Source of the DNA: DASVBE01 sp036375995
GTDB lineage: Bacteria; Actinomycetota; Actinomycetes; Streptosporangiales; Streptosporangiaceae
Assembly (NCBI GenBank): GCA_036375995.1
Contig: DASVBE010000038.1
Span: 1 to 21,164, forward strand
Length of the DNA stretch: 21,164 nt
Direction of reading: 5' to 3'
The notes beneath the pieces are model-generated. The model had not been told where the DNA came from, searched no databases, and was given only the letters and a program-made list of their open reading frames with translations. Positions 13,205-21,164 of this stretch are shown piece by piece. The translations under genes were made by a program, and so were the position numbers. How positions within the stretch are numbered: the stretch's first letter is position 1; every line of letters begins with the position of its first letter.

Positions 13205-14109
13205 TAACTCCCTGCGATCGTCTCGGCCAGCGCGTTGGCGCCCCCGACGATCTCGCTGATTTCCTGGGTGATCTCTGCCTGGCGGGCCTTGTTCGCCTCG
13301 CGGGTGAGCTGCTCGATCAGTTCGTTGGCGTTGTCCGTGGCCGACTTCATGGCCCGCCGCCGGGACGCGATCTCGGCCGCGGCCGAGTCCAGCAGCGCGT
13401 GGAAGATGCGGCTCTCCACGTACCACGGCAGCAGCGCGTCCAGCACGTCCCCGGCGGACGGCTCGAACTCGTAGACCGGGATCGGCCCTTCCGGCAACTC
13501 GCCGGTGTCCTCGATCTCCAGCGGCAGCATCCGGCGGATCTCCGGCCGCTGGGTCAGCATGGACACGAACTGGGTGTAGACGATGTACAGCTCGTCCACG
13601 CCGCCCTCTTCGGCCGGCCTGAGGAACGCCTCGAGCAGCGCCTCGGTGATCTCGGCCGCGTTGCGCTGGGACGGGACCTCGGAGAACCCGGCCCACTCGC
13701 CGGCCAGCTCGCGGTCCCGGAACCGGTGCCAGTTGATGCCCTTGCGGCCGGTGACGTACGGCACCACGGTCAGGCCCCGGTCCTCCAGGGTCGCGCGCAG
13801 GCTCTCGGCCTCGCGCAGCACGCCGGCGTTGAACCCGCCGGCGAAGCCGCGGTCGCTCGTCATGATCAGCACCGCCGCCCGGGACGGCTCGATCGCCTCG
13901 TTGACCAGCGGGTGGTCGACCGAGCTGGACCGGCTCACCACGGCCTCGAGGGCCCGGATCAGCTCACGCGCGTACGGCGTCGCGTCCCTGACCCGCTGCT
14001 GGGCCTTGAGCACGCGGGACGACGCGATCAGCTCCTGAGCACGCGTGATCTTGGCGGTGGACTGGACTGTCCTGATCCGCCGCCGGACCGCGCGAAGCTG
14101 CGCTCCCAT
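13204..14109 (-). CDS. atpG: ATP synthase subunit gamma
   Basis: A 301-residue gamma subunit, the rotating shaft of F1. The N-terminal helix MGAQLRAVRRRIRTVQSTAKITRAQELIASSRV and the C-terminal helix ESRIFHALLDSAAAEIASRRRAMKSATDNANELI form the coiled-coil axle. The middle has MTSDRGFAGGFN and YVTGRKG, the usual Rossmann-like domain. KITRAQELI carries Gln where many bacteria have Met. ATG 14109 is preceded by GGAAGG. The stop touches the atpD start; the gap to atpA is 15 bp. Confidence 0.97.
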   Translation of the reverse strand: MGAQLRAVRRRIRTVQSTAKITRAQELIASSRVLKAQQRVRDATPYARELIRALEAVVSRSSSVDHPLVNEAIEPSRAAVLIMTSDRGFAGGFNAGVLREAESLRATLEDRGLTVVPYVTGRKGINWHRFRDRELAGEWAGFSEVPSQRNAAEITEALLEAFLRPAEEGGVDELYIVYTQFVSMLTQRPEIRRMLPLEIEDTGELPEGPIPVYEFEPSAGDVLDALLPWYVESRIFHALLDSAAAEIASRRRAMKSATDNANELIEQLTREANKARQAEITQEISEIVGGANALAETIAGS

Positions 14110-14124
14110 GCCCTGCCTTCCGGG

Positions 14125-15783
<1,659 letters not shown>

Positions 15784-15840
15784 TTCCCTGTCTCTCTCGT
15801 CTGGTTCATGGGTCTGTGGGCTCGGGTGCCGCGGCCGGGC

Positions 15841-16653
15841 TCAGCCCGCCAGCCGGCGCCGCAGCACGGCCAGCCGGGTCGCGATGCTGCCGTCGATCTG
15901 CTCGTCGCCGACCCGCACCGCCATGCCCCCGACGACGTGGCGGTCGACGATCACGTTCAGGTGGACCTCGTGGCCGTAGGCGGCGGCGAGCGCCGCGGCC
16001 AGCCGGTCACGCAGGTCGTCAGGCAGCGCGGCGGCCACCCGGACCTCGGCGATCAGCCGTTCCCGGCGCCGGGCCGCGATCGCGGCGTACTCGGCCAGCG
16101 CGGCCTCCAGGCCGCGGCCGCGCGGGTGCACGCAGGCCCGGGTGATCAGGTCCCGGGCGGCGGCGGTCACCTTGCTGCCGATCAGGTTCTCCAGCAGCGC
16201 CTGCTTGCGCTCGGCAGCGACGAACGGGCTGGCCAGCGCGACCCGCAGCTCGGGCTGGGCGCTGACGATCCGGCTGAACCGGAACAGCTCGTCCTCGAGG
16301 TCGTCCAGCGTGCCGCGGCTCTCCGCGCCGGCCACCGTGGCCGCCGTGGCCAGCTGCTCGGCGGCGTCGGGCAGATCGCCCACGGCCGACCAGCGGCCCG
16401 CCGCCAGCGTCTGGACCACGCCCATGGCCGGCTCGCCGAGCTGCCCGGACAGCAGGCTGGTGGCCAGCCCGGCCCGGGCGTCGCCGCGCCGGGACGGGTC
16501 GGACAGCGTGCGCCGCAGCCCGGCCTCACGGTCGAGCAGGTCGGTCACCGCGAACAGCTCGTCGCCGAGCCGGCTCGCGTTGGCGCCGTCGTCCAGGGCG
16601 GCCTGCAGCGCCTCGGTGGCTTCCGCCAGCGACGCCCGGCTCGCTCCCCTCAT
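15841..16653 (-). CDS. atpH: ATP synthase subunit delta
   Basis: A 270-residue delta subunit (OSCP), which joins the peripheral stalk to the top of F1. The C-terminal domain shows the family pattern: LIGSKVTAAARDLITRACVHPRGRGLEAALAEYAAIAARRRERLIAEVRVAAAL, then NVIVDRHVVGGMAVRVGDEQIDGSIATRLAVLRRRL. At 270 aa it is long compared with about 180 in Escherichia coli. The N-terminal part carries the helical bundle plus extra Ala-rich helices, usual for actinobacteria. It is not fused to subunit b. The ATG overlaps the atpF stop (ATGA). Confidence 0.95.
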   Translation of the reverse strand: MRGASRASLAEATEALQAALDDGANASRLGDELFAVTDLLDREAGLRRTLSDPSRRGDARAGLATSLLSGQLGEPAMGVVQTLAAGRWSAVGDLPDAAEQLATAATVAGAESRGTLDDLEDELFRFSRIVSAQPELRVALASPFVAAERKQALLENLIGSKVTAAARDLITRACVHPRGRGLEAALAEYAAIAARRRERLIAEVRVAAALPDDLRDRLAAALAAAYGHEVHLNVIVDRHVVGGMAVRVGDEQIDGSIATRLAVLRRRLAG

Positions 16654-17204
16654 GACCGCGACCTGGCCCCGGTGGTGCTGCCGGACCGCTCTTCCAGCTC
16701 GGCGAGGAAGTTCTCCACCGTGCGGCGCTGCCGGGCCTCGTCCTCCAGGGACTCCCCGACGATCCGGCCGGCCAGCTCGACGGCGAGCGAGCCGACCTCG
16801 GCCCGCAGCGCGTTGATGGCCTGCTGGCGGTCGGCGTCGAGCTGCGCGTGCGCGGCCTCGACCAGGCGCTGGCGCTCGGCCTCGCCCTGCTCGCGGAGCT
16901 CGGCGCGGATCGCGGCGCCTTCCTCCCTGGCTTCCTCGCGCAGCCGCGAGGCTTCCTGGCGGGCCGCGGCCAGCTGCTCCTGGTAGTCCTTGAGCACCCG
17001 GTTCGCCTCGGCCTGCGCATCCTCGGCCCGCTTGAGCCCGCCCTCGATGGCGTTGGTGCGCTCCTCCAGCGTCGCGGCGATCCGCGGGTACAGCACCCGG
17101 TACAGGATCGCGAACACGATGGCGAACACGATCGCGCCGATTATCAGCTCAGCCAGATCAGGGATCAGCGGGTCCTGCTGGCCGGCGGCGAGGTGGTGTA
17201 TCAC
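16650..17204 (-). CDS. atpF: ATP synthase subunit b
   Basis: A 184-residue b subunit of the peripheral stalk. One membrane segment at about 16-38 (DLAELIIGAIVFAIVFAILYRVLYP) is followed by a long, charged, Ala/Glu/Arg-rich helix with right-handed coiled-coil character (TLEERTNAIEGGLKRAEDAQAEANRVL onward). A short C-terminal section then contacts delta. The GTG start at 17204 has AGAGGA 10 nt upstream. Overlaps atpH by 4 bp; 46 bp after atpE. Confidence 0.95.
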   Translation of the reverse strand: MIHHLAAGQQDPLIPDLAELIIGAIVFAIVFAILYRVLYPRIAATLEERTNAIEGGLKRAEDAQAEANRVLKDYQEQLAAARQEASRLREEAREEGAAIRAELREQGEAERQRLVEAAHAQLDADRQQAINALRAEVGSLAVELAGRIVGESLEDEARQRRTVENFLAELEERSGSTTGARSRS

Positions 17205-17250
17205 AGCCCCGGGTCCTCTCTATCGACGGTCATCTGCGTTCCCGGCCGGA

Positions 17251-17508
17251 TCAGGTGGCGTGGAAGATGAACGGGATGACAATGCCGATCAGGGCCAGCG
17301 CCTCGGTCAGCGCGAAGCCGATGTACATGTTCGACCGGATCAGGCCGGCCGCCTCGGGCTGGCGGGCCATGGCCTCGACGCCGTGGCCGAAGATCAGGCC
17401 GATGCCGATGCCGGGGCCGATGGCCGCCAGGCCGTAGCCCACCGCGCCGAAGTTGATGATCAGCCTGGTGGGTGCCGCAGCGGCCAGTACGTGTGCGACG
17501 TCAAGCAT
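17251..17508 (-). CDS. atpE: ATP synthase subunit c
   Basis: An 85-residue c subunit forming the proton-driven rotor ring. Two membrane helices are joined by the conserved polar loop RQPE (49-52). The first helix has the small-residue pattern GAVGYGLAAIGPGIGIGLIFG, and the second carries the proton-binding Glu69 in FALTEALALIG. No Na+-binding signature is evident, so proton coupling is expected. ATG 17508 is preceded by AAAGGA at 9 nt. Confidence 0.97.
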   Translation of the reverse strand: MLDVAHVLAAAAPTRLIINFGAVGYGLAAIGPGIGIGLIFGHGVEAMARQPEAAGLIRSNMYIGFALTEALALIGIVIPFIFHAT

Positions 17509-17576
17509 TTACGCATTCCTTTGCGATAGGGCCGGCGGGAGTTCGCTGGCTTGGGTGGTCAGAACGTGCGCCCATC

Positions 17577-18386
17577 TCAGTGCGCCGCCTCGTAGGCGCC
17601 GCCGATGTACTGGGCGGTCAGGATGGTGAAGATGTACGCCTGCAGGGCCTGGATCAGCATCTCGAACATCGTCAGCGCGATCGTCAGCAGGAACGAGGTG
17701 GCGCTGAACAGCAGGCCCACGCCGACCTGGAACAGATACCAGGTGGCGATGGTGAACACGGCGACCAGGATGTGGCCGGCGAACATGTTCGCGAACAGCC
17801 GGACGGCCAGCGTGAACGGCCGGACGATGAGGTACTGCGCGATCTCGACCGGGGCCAGGATCAGCAGGATCGGCGCGGGCACGCCGCGCGGCACCATGCT
17901 CTTGAAGTAGCCGCCCAGGCCCATCCGCTTGATGCTCACGTAGGTATAGGTCACGTAGACCATCAGCATCAGCGAGACCGGGAACGCGATCCTGGACATG
18001 GGCGGGAACTGCGCTATCGGCAGGATCTCCATCAGGTTCATCACCCAGATGAAGAAGAACAGCGCAACCAGGAACGGCAGGTAGCCGTCGCCCCGCTTGC
18101 CCATCATCGGCCGGAGGATCTGATCGCGGACGAACATCAGGCCCATCTCGCCGAGGTTCTGCACCCTGCCGGGCACCGTCTTCGGGCGGCCGAACGCGGC
18201 CCAGAAGAACCAGATCACCACCGCGGCGGCGATCACGGCCAGCAGCATGGGCTTGGTGAAATGGAACGGGCCGATGCTGAAAATGGGCTGGAACAGGAAG
18301 CTGTCCAGGCTCGGCGCCGGATAGCCGCAGCCATTGCTGCCGAAGATGTGGCAGCCCTCGGCGAGTGCCCGGGCGTCAGGGGCCAC
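17577..18386 (-). CDS. atpB: ATP synthase subunit a
   Basis: A 269-residue a subunit, the stator half of the proton channel. Five to six membrane segments are visible, beginning FTKPMLLAVIAAAVVIWFFW. The essential Arg196 lies in TLAVRLFANMFAGH, and the C-terminal helix reads IQALQAYIFTILTAQYIGGAY. The frame stays open to 18422, but GTG 18386 is the better start because AAGGAGG lies 6 nt upstream of it; the 12 extra residues would contain that Shine-Dalgarno. The 129-bp gap to atpZ upstream is GC-rich and shows no clear promoter. Confidence 0.95.
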   Translation of the reverse strand: MAPDARALAEGCHIFGSNGCGYPAPSLDSFLFQPIFSIGPFHFTKPMLLAVIAAAVVIWFFWAAFGRPKTVPGRVQNLGEMGLMFVRDQILRPMMGKRGDGYLPFLVALFFFIWVMNLMEILPIAQFPPMSRIAFPVSLMLMVYVTYTYVSIKRMGLGGYFKSMVPRGVPAPILLILAPVEIAQYLIVRPFTLAVRLFANMFAGHILVAVFTIATWYLFQVGVGLLFSATSFLLTIALTMFEMLIQALQAYIFTILTAQYIGGAYEAAH

Positions 18387-18515
18387 CCTGGCCTCCTTCA
18401 GTGTCGTTCGGGTGCGCGGCACCGCGGGGCGCCGTGCGAATGTCTGGTGCCGCTGCCGCCATCGCGGCTGGGGCCGTCCGGCTCCCGGCGACCGCGATCT
18501 GGCCTGGCCCGCGGA

Positions 18516-18767
18516 TCATGCCTTGCCGTACCGGTAGAGGATCAACACTATGCCCAGGACCAGTCCGGTAAGCATCCCTACCGGGAACAGAAAGGAAAGG
18601 TGCGTCAGCCGGCCGGCAATCCAGCCGATGCCGCCGTACACCGCCATACCGGAAATCAGGTAGCCGAAGACCGACCAGCTCTCGTTCTGCCCGCCGTCCG
18701 TGCGGCCGTGCTCGCTGCCGTCGGCGGGCTCGCTGCTGCGGGCGGCCGGGCCTGGCCGGGTCATCAC
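18516..18767 (-). CDS. AtpZ/AtpI-family small membrane protein
   Basis: An 83-residue protein with a hydrophilic 30-residue N-terminus and two membrane helices (SVFGYLISGMAVYGGIGWIAGR and FLFPVGMLTGLVLGIVLILYRY) in the Gly-rich AtpZ pattern. AtpZ/AtpI proteins accompany the Fo genes and have been linked to c-ring assembly or Mg2+ supply for ATP synthase. Starts GTG 18767 (4-bp overlap with the upstream stop) or ATG 18764 (1-bp overlap); translation is coupled either way. Confidence 0.85.
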   Translation of the reverse strand: MMTRPGPAARSSEPADGSEHGRTDGGQNESWSVFGYLISGMAVYGGIGWIAGRLTHLSFLFPVGMLTGLVLGIVLILYRYGKA

Positions 18768-19168
18768 CGCTTGCCTTCCGGCTCGACGTACTGCACCCGC
18801 AGCCGCATCGACCAGGCCACCTGAGCGAAGGTCCAGGCCAGGATGCAGGCCAGCGCGGTGAGGCCGAACATCCGCGGGCTGAACGCAGTGGTGCTGGAGT
18901 ACCGGCTCACGAAGAACATCAGCGCGAGGATCTTGACCACATAGGTGCCGATCGCGGTGATCATCATGGCCTGGGCACTGACCCTGGCCGCGGCGCTCAC
19001 CGCGAGCACGCTGATGGCGAAGAAGACAGCGACCAGCGCGGTGCCGAGAAGAGCCCCGAGGACGCCCTTGCCGCCGGCCACGGCAGCACTGACCGCAACC
19101 ATCACCGCGGCGGTGGCCGCGGTCACCGCGGCCGACCGGCGGACGATCAGGGCGTAGCTGGCCAGCAT
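18764..19168 (-). CDS. atpI: ATP synthase protein I
   Basis: A 134-residue membrane protein with four hydrophobic segments (about 9-31, 35-58, 67-89 and 100-119): SAAVTAATAAVMVAVSAAVAG, GALLGTALVAVFFAISVLAVS, MMITAIGTYVVKILALMFFVS, FGLTALACILAWTFAQVAW. Size, topology and place before atpZ and atpB match the ATP_synt_I family of actinomycete atp operons; the family has been linked to c-ring assembly. ATG 19168 has GGAG 11 nt upstream. It is the first gene after the 287-bp control region and probably the first gene of the ATP synthase transcript. Confidence 0.87.
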   Translation of the reverse strand: MLASYALIVRRSAAVTAATAAVMVAVSAAVAGGKGVLGALLGTALVAVFFAISVLAVSAAARVSAQAMMITAIGTYVVKILALMFFVSRYSSTTAFSPRMFGLTALACILAWTFAQVAWSMRLRVQYVEPEGKR

Positions 19169-19455
19169 TTACTTCGCTCCGGGGACTCGGCTACGGACAA
19201 CTCGCCCGGTTCGCGGGGACCAGTCTTTGACCTGCGCAAACAGGTGCTGCGACGGGTCCTGGCCGCTGGCGCGCCGAGGCGGCGGCGCCGGGCGAGCGAA
19301 CGCTATCACGTCTTGCACTCTCAACTTTCCCGCTCTTGTGAAAGATATCACAAGCTCCCCGTGTGGGGCCGAGCGGGTCACCTATCGTGACGAACACCGC
19401 TCGTGTCCTGCGAACGGTAACAAACCAGCAAAGCGCAGGTCCGGGCAGGTCCCCC
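19169..19455 (-). promoter_or_regulatory. Control region between wecA and the ATP synthase operon
   Basis: This 287-bp stretch is less GC-rich than the genes and contains the CRP-type site at 19335-19354. Downstream of it in the atp direction are possible promoter pieces: TTGAGA at about 19325-19320 and TAGCGT at 19305-19300, the latter a fair -10, but their 14-bp spacing is poor. The remaining 120 nt would be a leader. A GTCAC/GTGAC dyad (19378-19392) and a weak 6-bp stem with long loop (19407-19439) lie on the wecA side. A 70-residue frame over the region ends directly before the atpI ATG; I do not regard it as a gene. Confidence 0.5.
19335..19354. promoter_or_regulatory. CRP/GlxR-type operator upstream of the ATP synthase operon
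   Basis: CTTGTGA and TCACAAG flank a 6-bp centre, giving an exact TGTGA-N6-TCACA core at 19337-19352. This is the consensus for cAMP-receptor-protein family regulators, including actinobacterial Crp and GlxR. Its centre is about 176 bp before the atpI start, in the lower-GC control region. Whether it activates or represses depends on the unmapped start site. Confidence 0.65.
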
Positions 19456-20688
19456 TTAGCCGGCCCGCGGCGCGGGGCGGGCCTCGCCGGCCATCGAGCC
19501 CGCGGCGGCAGGCGGCGGGCTGGCCGGGGCGGCCGCCGGGCCGCCCCGGCGGGCGGGCCGGGCCGGCGGCCGGGCCCGGTTCCAGAACCGGAACCGCGGC
19601 ATGGACATCAGCAGCAGCGCGAGCATCGCGATCAGCGTCACCCCGGCCAGGATCCAGACCGGCGTCTCCGCCACCGACAGCCAGACCACGGTGCCGGAGA
19701 ACAGCATCGTCCACAGGTACATGATCAGCACGCTGAGCCGGTGCGAGTGGCCGATGTCCAGCAGCCGGTGGTGCAGGTGCTTGCGGTCCGGGGCGAACGG
19801 CGACAGGCCGGCCCGGGTCCGGCGGATCACCGCCAGCAGCAGGTCCGCGTACGGGATGACCAGGATGGCCAGCGGCGGGATCAGCGGCAGGATCTCAGGG
19901 AACCGGTTCACGGTGGCGAACCGGTACTCGGTCAGGCTGGCGTAGTCCAGCGACGCGATGCTGGAAATCGGCGCGTAGGCGAGCAGCAGGCCCAGCAGCA
20001 TCGAGCCGGTGTCGCCCATGAAGATCCGGGCCGGGTAGAAGTTGTGCGGCACGAACCCCAGGCAGGCGCCCGCCAGCACGGCGCCGGCCAGCGCCGGGCC
20101 GGCCTGCTCGGGCAGCCCGACCACCCGGGCCAGCGTGTAGTAGTAGACGAAGAACGCGGTGGCCGCGATACCGACCACGCCGGCCGCCAGGCCGTCCAGG
20201 CCGTCAATGAAGTTGACCGCGTTGATGGTGGCCACCACGACCAGGATGGTCAGCGCGGTGGCCTGGTCCTGGGTCAGGATCAGCGTGCCGCCGCCCGGCA
20301 CGGGCAGCCAGCTGACCTGGGCGCCGCTCCACACCAGCACGCCAGCCGCGGCGACCTGGCCGGCCAGCTTGGCGACCACGTTCAGCTCCCAGCGGTCGTC
20401 CGCGAAGCCGACGATGACCAGCAGCCCGCCCGCGATGAGCAGCCCGGCGGCCATCCGGCTGCCCGCGAAGATCGTGCGCAGCGGGGAGATCCGGGAGGCG
20501 ATGAGCAGCCCGGCGGCCAGCCCGCCGTACATGGCCAGGCCGCCGAGTTTCGGCACCGGCTCGGTGTGCACGTCGCGCTCGCGGCCGGCGTGCATCGCGC
20601 CGGTGGCCACCGCCACCCGGCGGACCAGCGGGGTCAGCAGGTAGGTGACCGCCGCGGTCAGGACCAGCGTGAGCAGGTACTCCCGCAC
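19456..20688 (-). CDS. Undecaprenyl-phosphate sugar-1-phosphate transferase (WecA/TagO/MraY superfamily)
   Basis: A 410-residue polytopic membrane enzyme of the polyprenyl-phosphate N-acetylhexosamine-1-phosphate transferase superfamily. It starts lipid-linked glycan synthesis (arabinogalactan/teichoic-type linkers) by moving a sugar-1-phosphate from a UDP-sugar to undecaprenyl phosphate. About ten to eleven membrane helices alternate with the active-site motifs GFADDRW (Asp97/98), NAVNFIDGLDGLA (156-168), FMGDTGSMLLG (223-233) and the HxH-type loop DRKHLHHRLLDIGHSHR (301-317). The HLHHR loop places it with WecA/TagO rather than MraY. The last 40 residues are a Pro/Ala/Arg-rich tail. GTG 20688 has a GGGGG run about 10 nt upstream. 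It sits just upstream of the atp operon, as in other actinomycetes. Confidence 0.94.
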   Translation of the reverse strand: MREYLLTLVLTAAVTYLLTPLVRRVAVATGAMHAGRERDVHTEPVPKLGGLAMYGGLAAGLLIASRISPLRTIFAGSRMAAGLLIAGGLLVIVGFADDRWELNVVAKLAGQVAAAGVLVWSGAQVSWLPVPGGGTLILTQDQATALTILVVVATINAVNFIDGLDGLAAGVVGIAATAFFVYYYTLARVVGLPEQAGPALAGAVLAGACLGFVPHNFYPARIFMGDTGSMLLGLLLAYAPISSIASLDYASLTEYRFATVNRFPEILPLIPPLAILVIPYADLLLAVIRRTRAGLSPFAPDRKHLHHRLLDIGHSHRLSVLIMYLWTMLFSGTVVWLSVAETPVWILAGVTLIAMLALLLMSMPRFRFWNRARPPARPARRGGPAAAPASPPPAAAGSMAGEARPAPRAG

Positions 20689-20744
20689 GGCATGTCACCC
20701 CCGATCCGGACGCCTAGGCGCGGGCATTACCCGCAACTTTAGCT

Positions 20745-20788
20745 GTGCTAGCCGCTCGCTGCGGGCCGCTGGAGAGGCGCTGCCTACT
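20745..20788 (+). repeat. Partial left end of the palindromic element, copy B
   Basis: The first 26 bases are identical to the start of copies A and C. The 44-bp unit runs into copy C, which repeats it with one base fewer in the middle. It is either a tandem duplication or one element inserted at the edge of another. Preceded by AGCT (20741-20744). Confidence 0.75.
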
Positions 20789-20943
20789 GTGCTAGCCGCT
20801 CGCTGCGGGCCGCTTGAGGGCGCTGCCTTCCCTCCTCGCTCCCTCGGCGCTCCTTCGTCGCGCCTCATCGCTCGTCAGGAAAACAGCGCCGCGGCCCTGC
20901 GCTCGCTGGCCGGCTCCGCCGGCCGGGAGCGAGCGGGCAGCAC
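20789..20943 (+). mobile_element. MITE-like palindromic element, copy C (155 bp, with terminal inverted repeats)
   Basis: The ends are inverted repeats: GTGCTAGCCGCTCGCT (20789-20804) against AGCGAGCGGGCAGCAC (20928-20943), 14 of 16 matching. The body matches copy A. Internal stems are GGGCCGC (20807-20813) with 20891-20897, GGCGCTG (20819-20825) with 20884-20890, and TTCC with GGAA (20878-20881). A second hairpin at 20901-20934 has stems GCTCGCT and GGCCGGC and a 3-nt loop. AGCT follows at 20944-20947 and also precedes copy B, as a possible target duplication. No protein is encoded. Size and structure fit a non-autonomous element or a large REP-type repeat. Confidence 0.65.
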
Positions 20944-20968
20944 AGCTCCCAGGTTGCTGAAATGGAGC

Positions 20969-21164
20969 CTACTGCTCCTTCGCGGCGGGCTGGCTCGCCT
21001 CTTCGGCGGTCTCGGCCCCGGCCGTCTCTGCCTGGGCCTCAGCCTCGACCATGGCTTCGTCCGCGGGTGGCTCCGGCTCCGGCGGGTCCTCGATCACGCC
21101 GGTCACCTCGCGGATCTTGTCGATGGGGATCACCCCGGCGCGCAGCAGCCGCGGCACGTCCCCG
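20969..21164 (-). CDS. C-terminal end of a probable TsaC/Sua5-type threonylcarbamoyl-AMP synthase (start outside window)
   Basis: Only the last 64 residues are present. GDVPRLLRAGVIPIDKIREV matches the way Sua5/TsaC proteins end after their core (a T-G-x-x-P-x-(L/I)-L-R-x-G pattern followed by a short helix). The enzyme makes threonylcarbamoyl-AMP for the t6A modification of ANN-decoding tRNAs. In actinomycetes this gene usually lies before the wecA-like and atp genes, which agrees with its position here. The remaining 40 or so residues form an acidic Glu/Ala/Pro-rich tail (EDPPEPEPPADEA onward), probably disordered. A palindromic element fills the 280-bp gap to wecA. Identification rests on a short C-terminus plus context. 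Confidence 0.6.
   Translation of the reverse strand, partial: GDVPRLLRAGVIPIDKIREVTGVIEDPPEPEPPADEAMVEAEAQAETAGAETAEEASQPAAKEQ

Noticed and set aside
15841..17204. Possible b-delta fusion as in mycobacteria.
   Set aside because: atpF and atpH are separate frames with an ATGA overlap, and each has a complete family pattern.
19169..19381. 70-residue minus-strand frame ending directly before the atpI ATG.
   Set aside because: It overlaps the CRP-type site and control region, has no Shine-Dalgarno or familiar sequence, and low GC plus regulatory motifs argue for a non-coding region.

Overview
The window is a very GC-rich chromosomal segment from an actinomycete. The evidence is the complete F1Fo ATP synthase operon followed by a DUF2550 gene, an EndoMS/NucS mismatch endonuclease, a stand-alone NTF2-like gene, a PduO cobalamin adenosyltransferase, many GTG starts and several leaderless-looking promoters. 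AtpF and AtpH are separate proteins rather than the b-delta fusion of mycobacteria, so a Streptomyces/Streptosporangiales-type lineage fits better than Mycobacteriales. The species cannot be named from sequence alone.

Layout, left to right. (1) 1-1607, minus: a zinc-motif protein, an alpha/beta hydrolase and an SDR oxidoreductase (cut by the window edge) form a tight operon. (2) 1725-2876, plus: a SnoaL/NTF2-like protein, then nucS with its own promoter. A long dyad over the nucS stop codon separates it from the next convergent block. (3) 2912-5746: a DrrAB-type ABC exporter (minus) and a divergent TetR regulator (plus) share a 65-bp control region with three copies of one half-site. (4) 5743-9760: a CMP/RibD-type deaminase (minus), an aldehyde dehydrogenase (plus) and a GMC oxidoreductase (minus). 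A repeat copy forms the very end of the aldehyde dehydrogenase gene. (5) 9761-10291: an unusual 530-bp gap with three perfect hairpins followed by a stretch of about 49% GC. (6) 10292-10885, plus: pduO, abutting the convergent DUF2550 gene with no gap. (7) 10886-21164, minus: read in the direction of transcription, the order is tsaC-like (end only), repeat element, wecA-like, control region with a CRP-type site, atpI, atpZ, atpB, atpE, atpF, atpH, atpA, atpG, atpD, atpC, DUF2550.

Most genes are recognisable and ordinary. The interesting material is between them. A MITE-like palindromic element has inverted terminal repeats and a nested partial copy upstream of wecA, and a second copy supplies the stop codon of the aldehyde dehydrogenase. 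A textbook TGTGA-N6-TCACA site lies upstream of the ATP synthase operon. The exporter/TetR operator has -10 hexamers inside its half-sites. A GC-poor, hairpin-rich island lies upstream of pduO. I see no new protein system; the best candidates for novelty are the element family and the GC-poor island.
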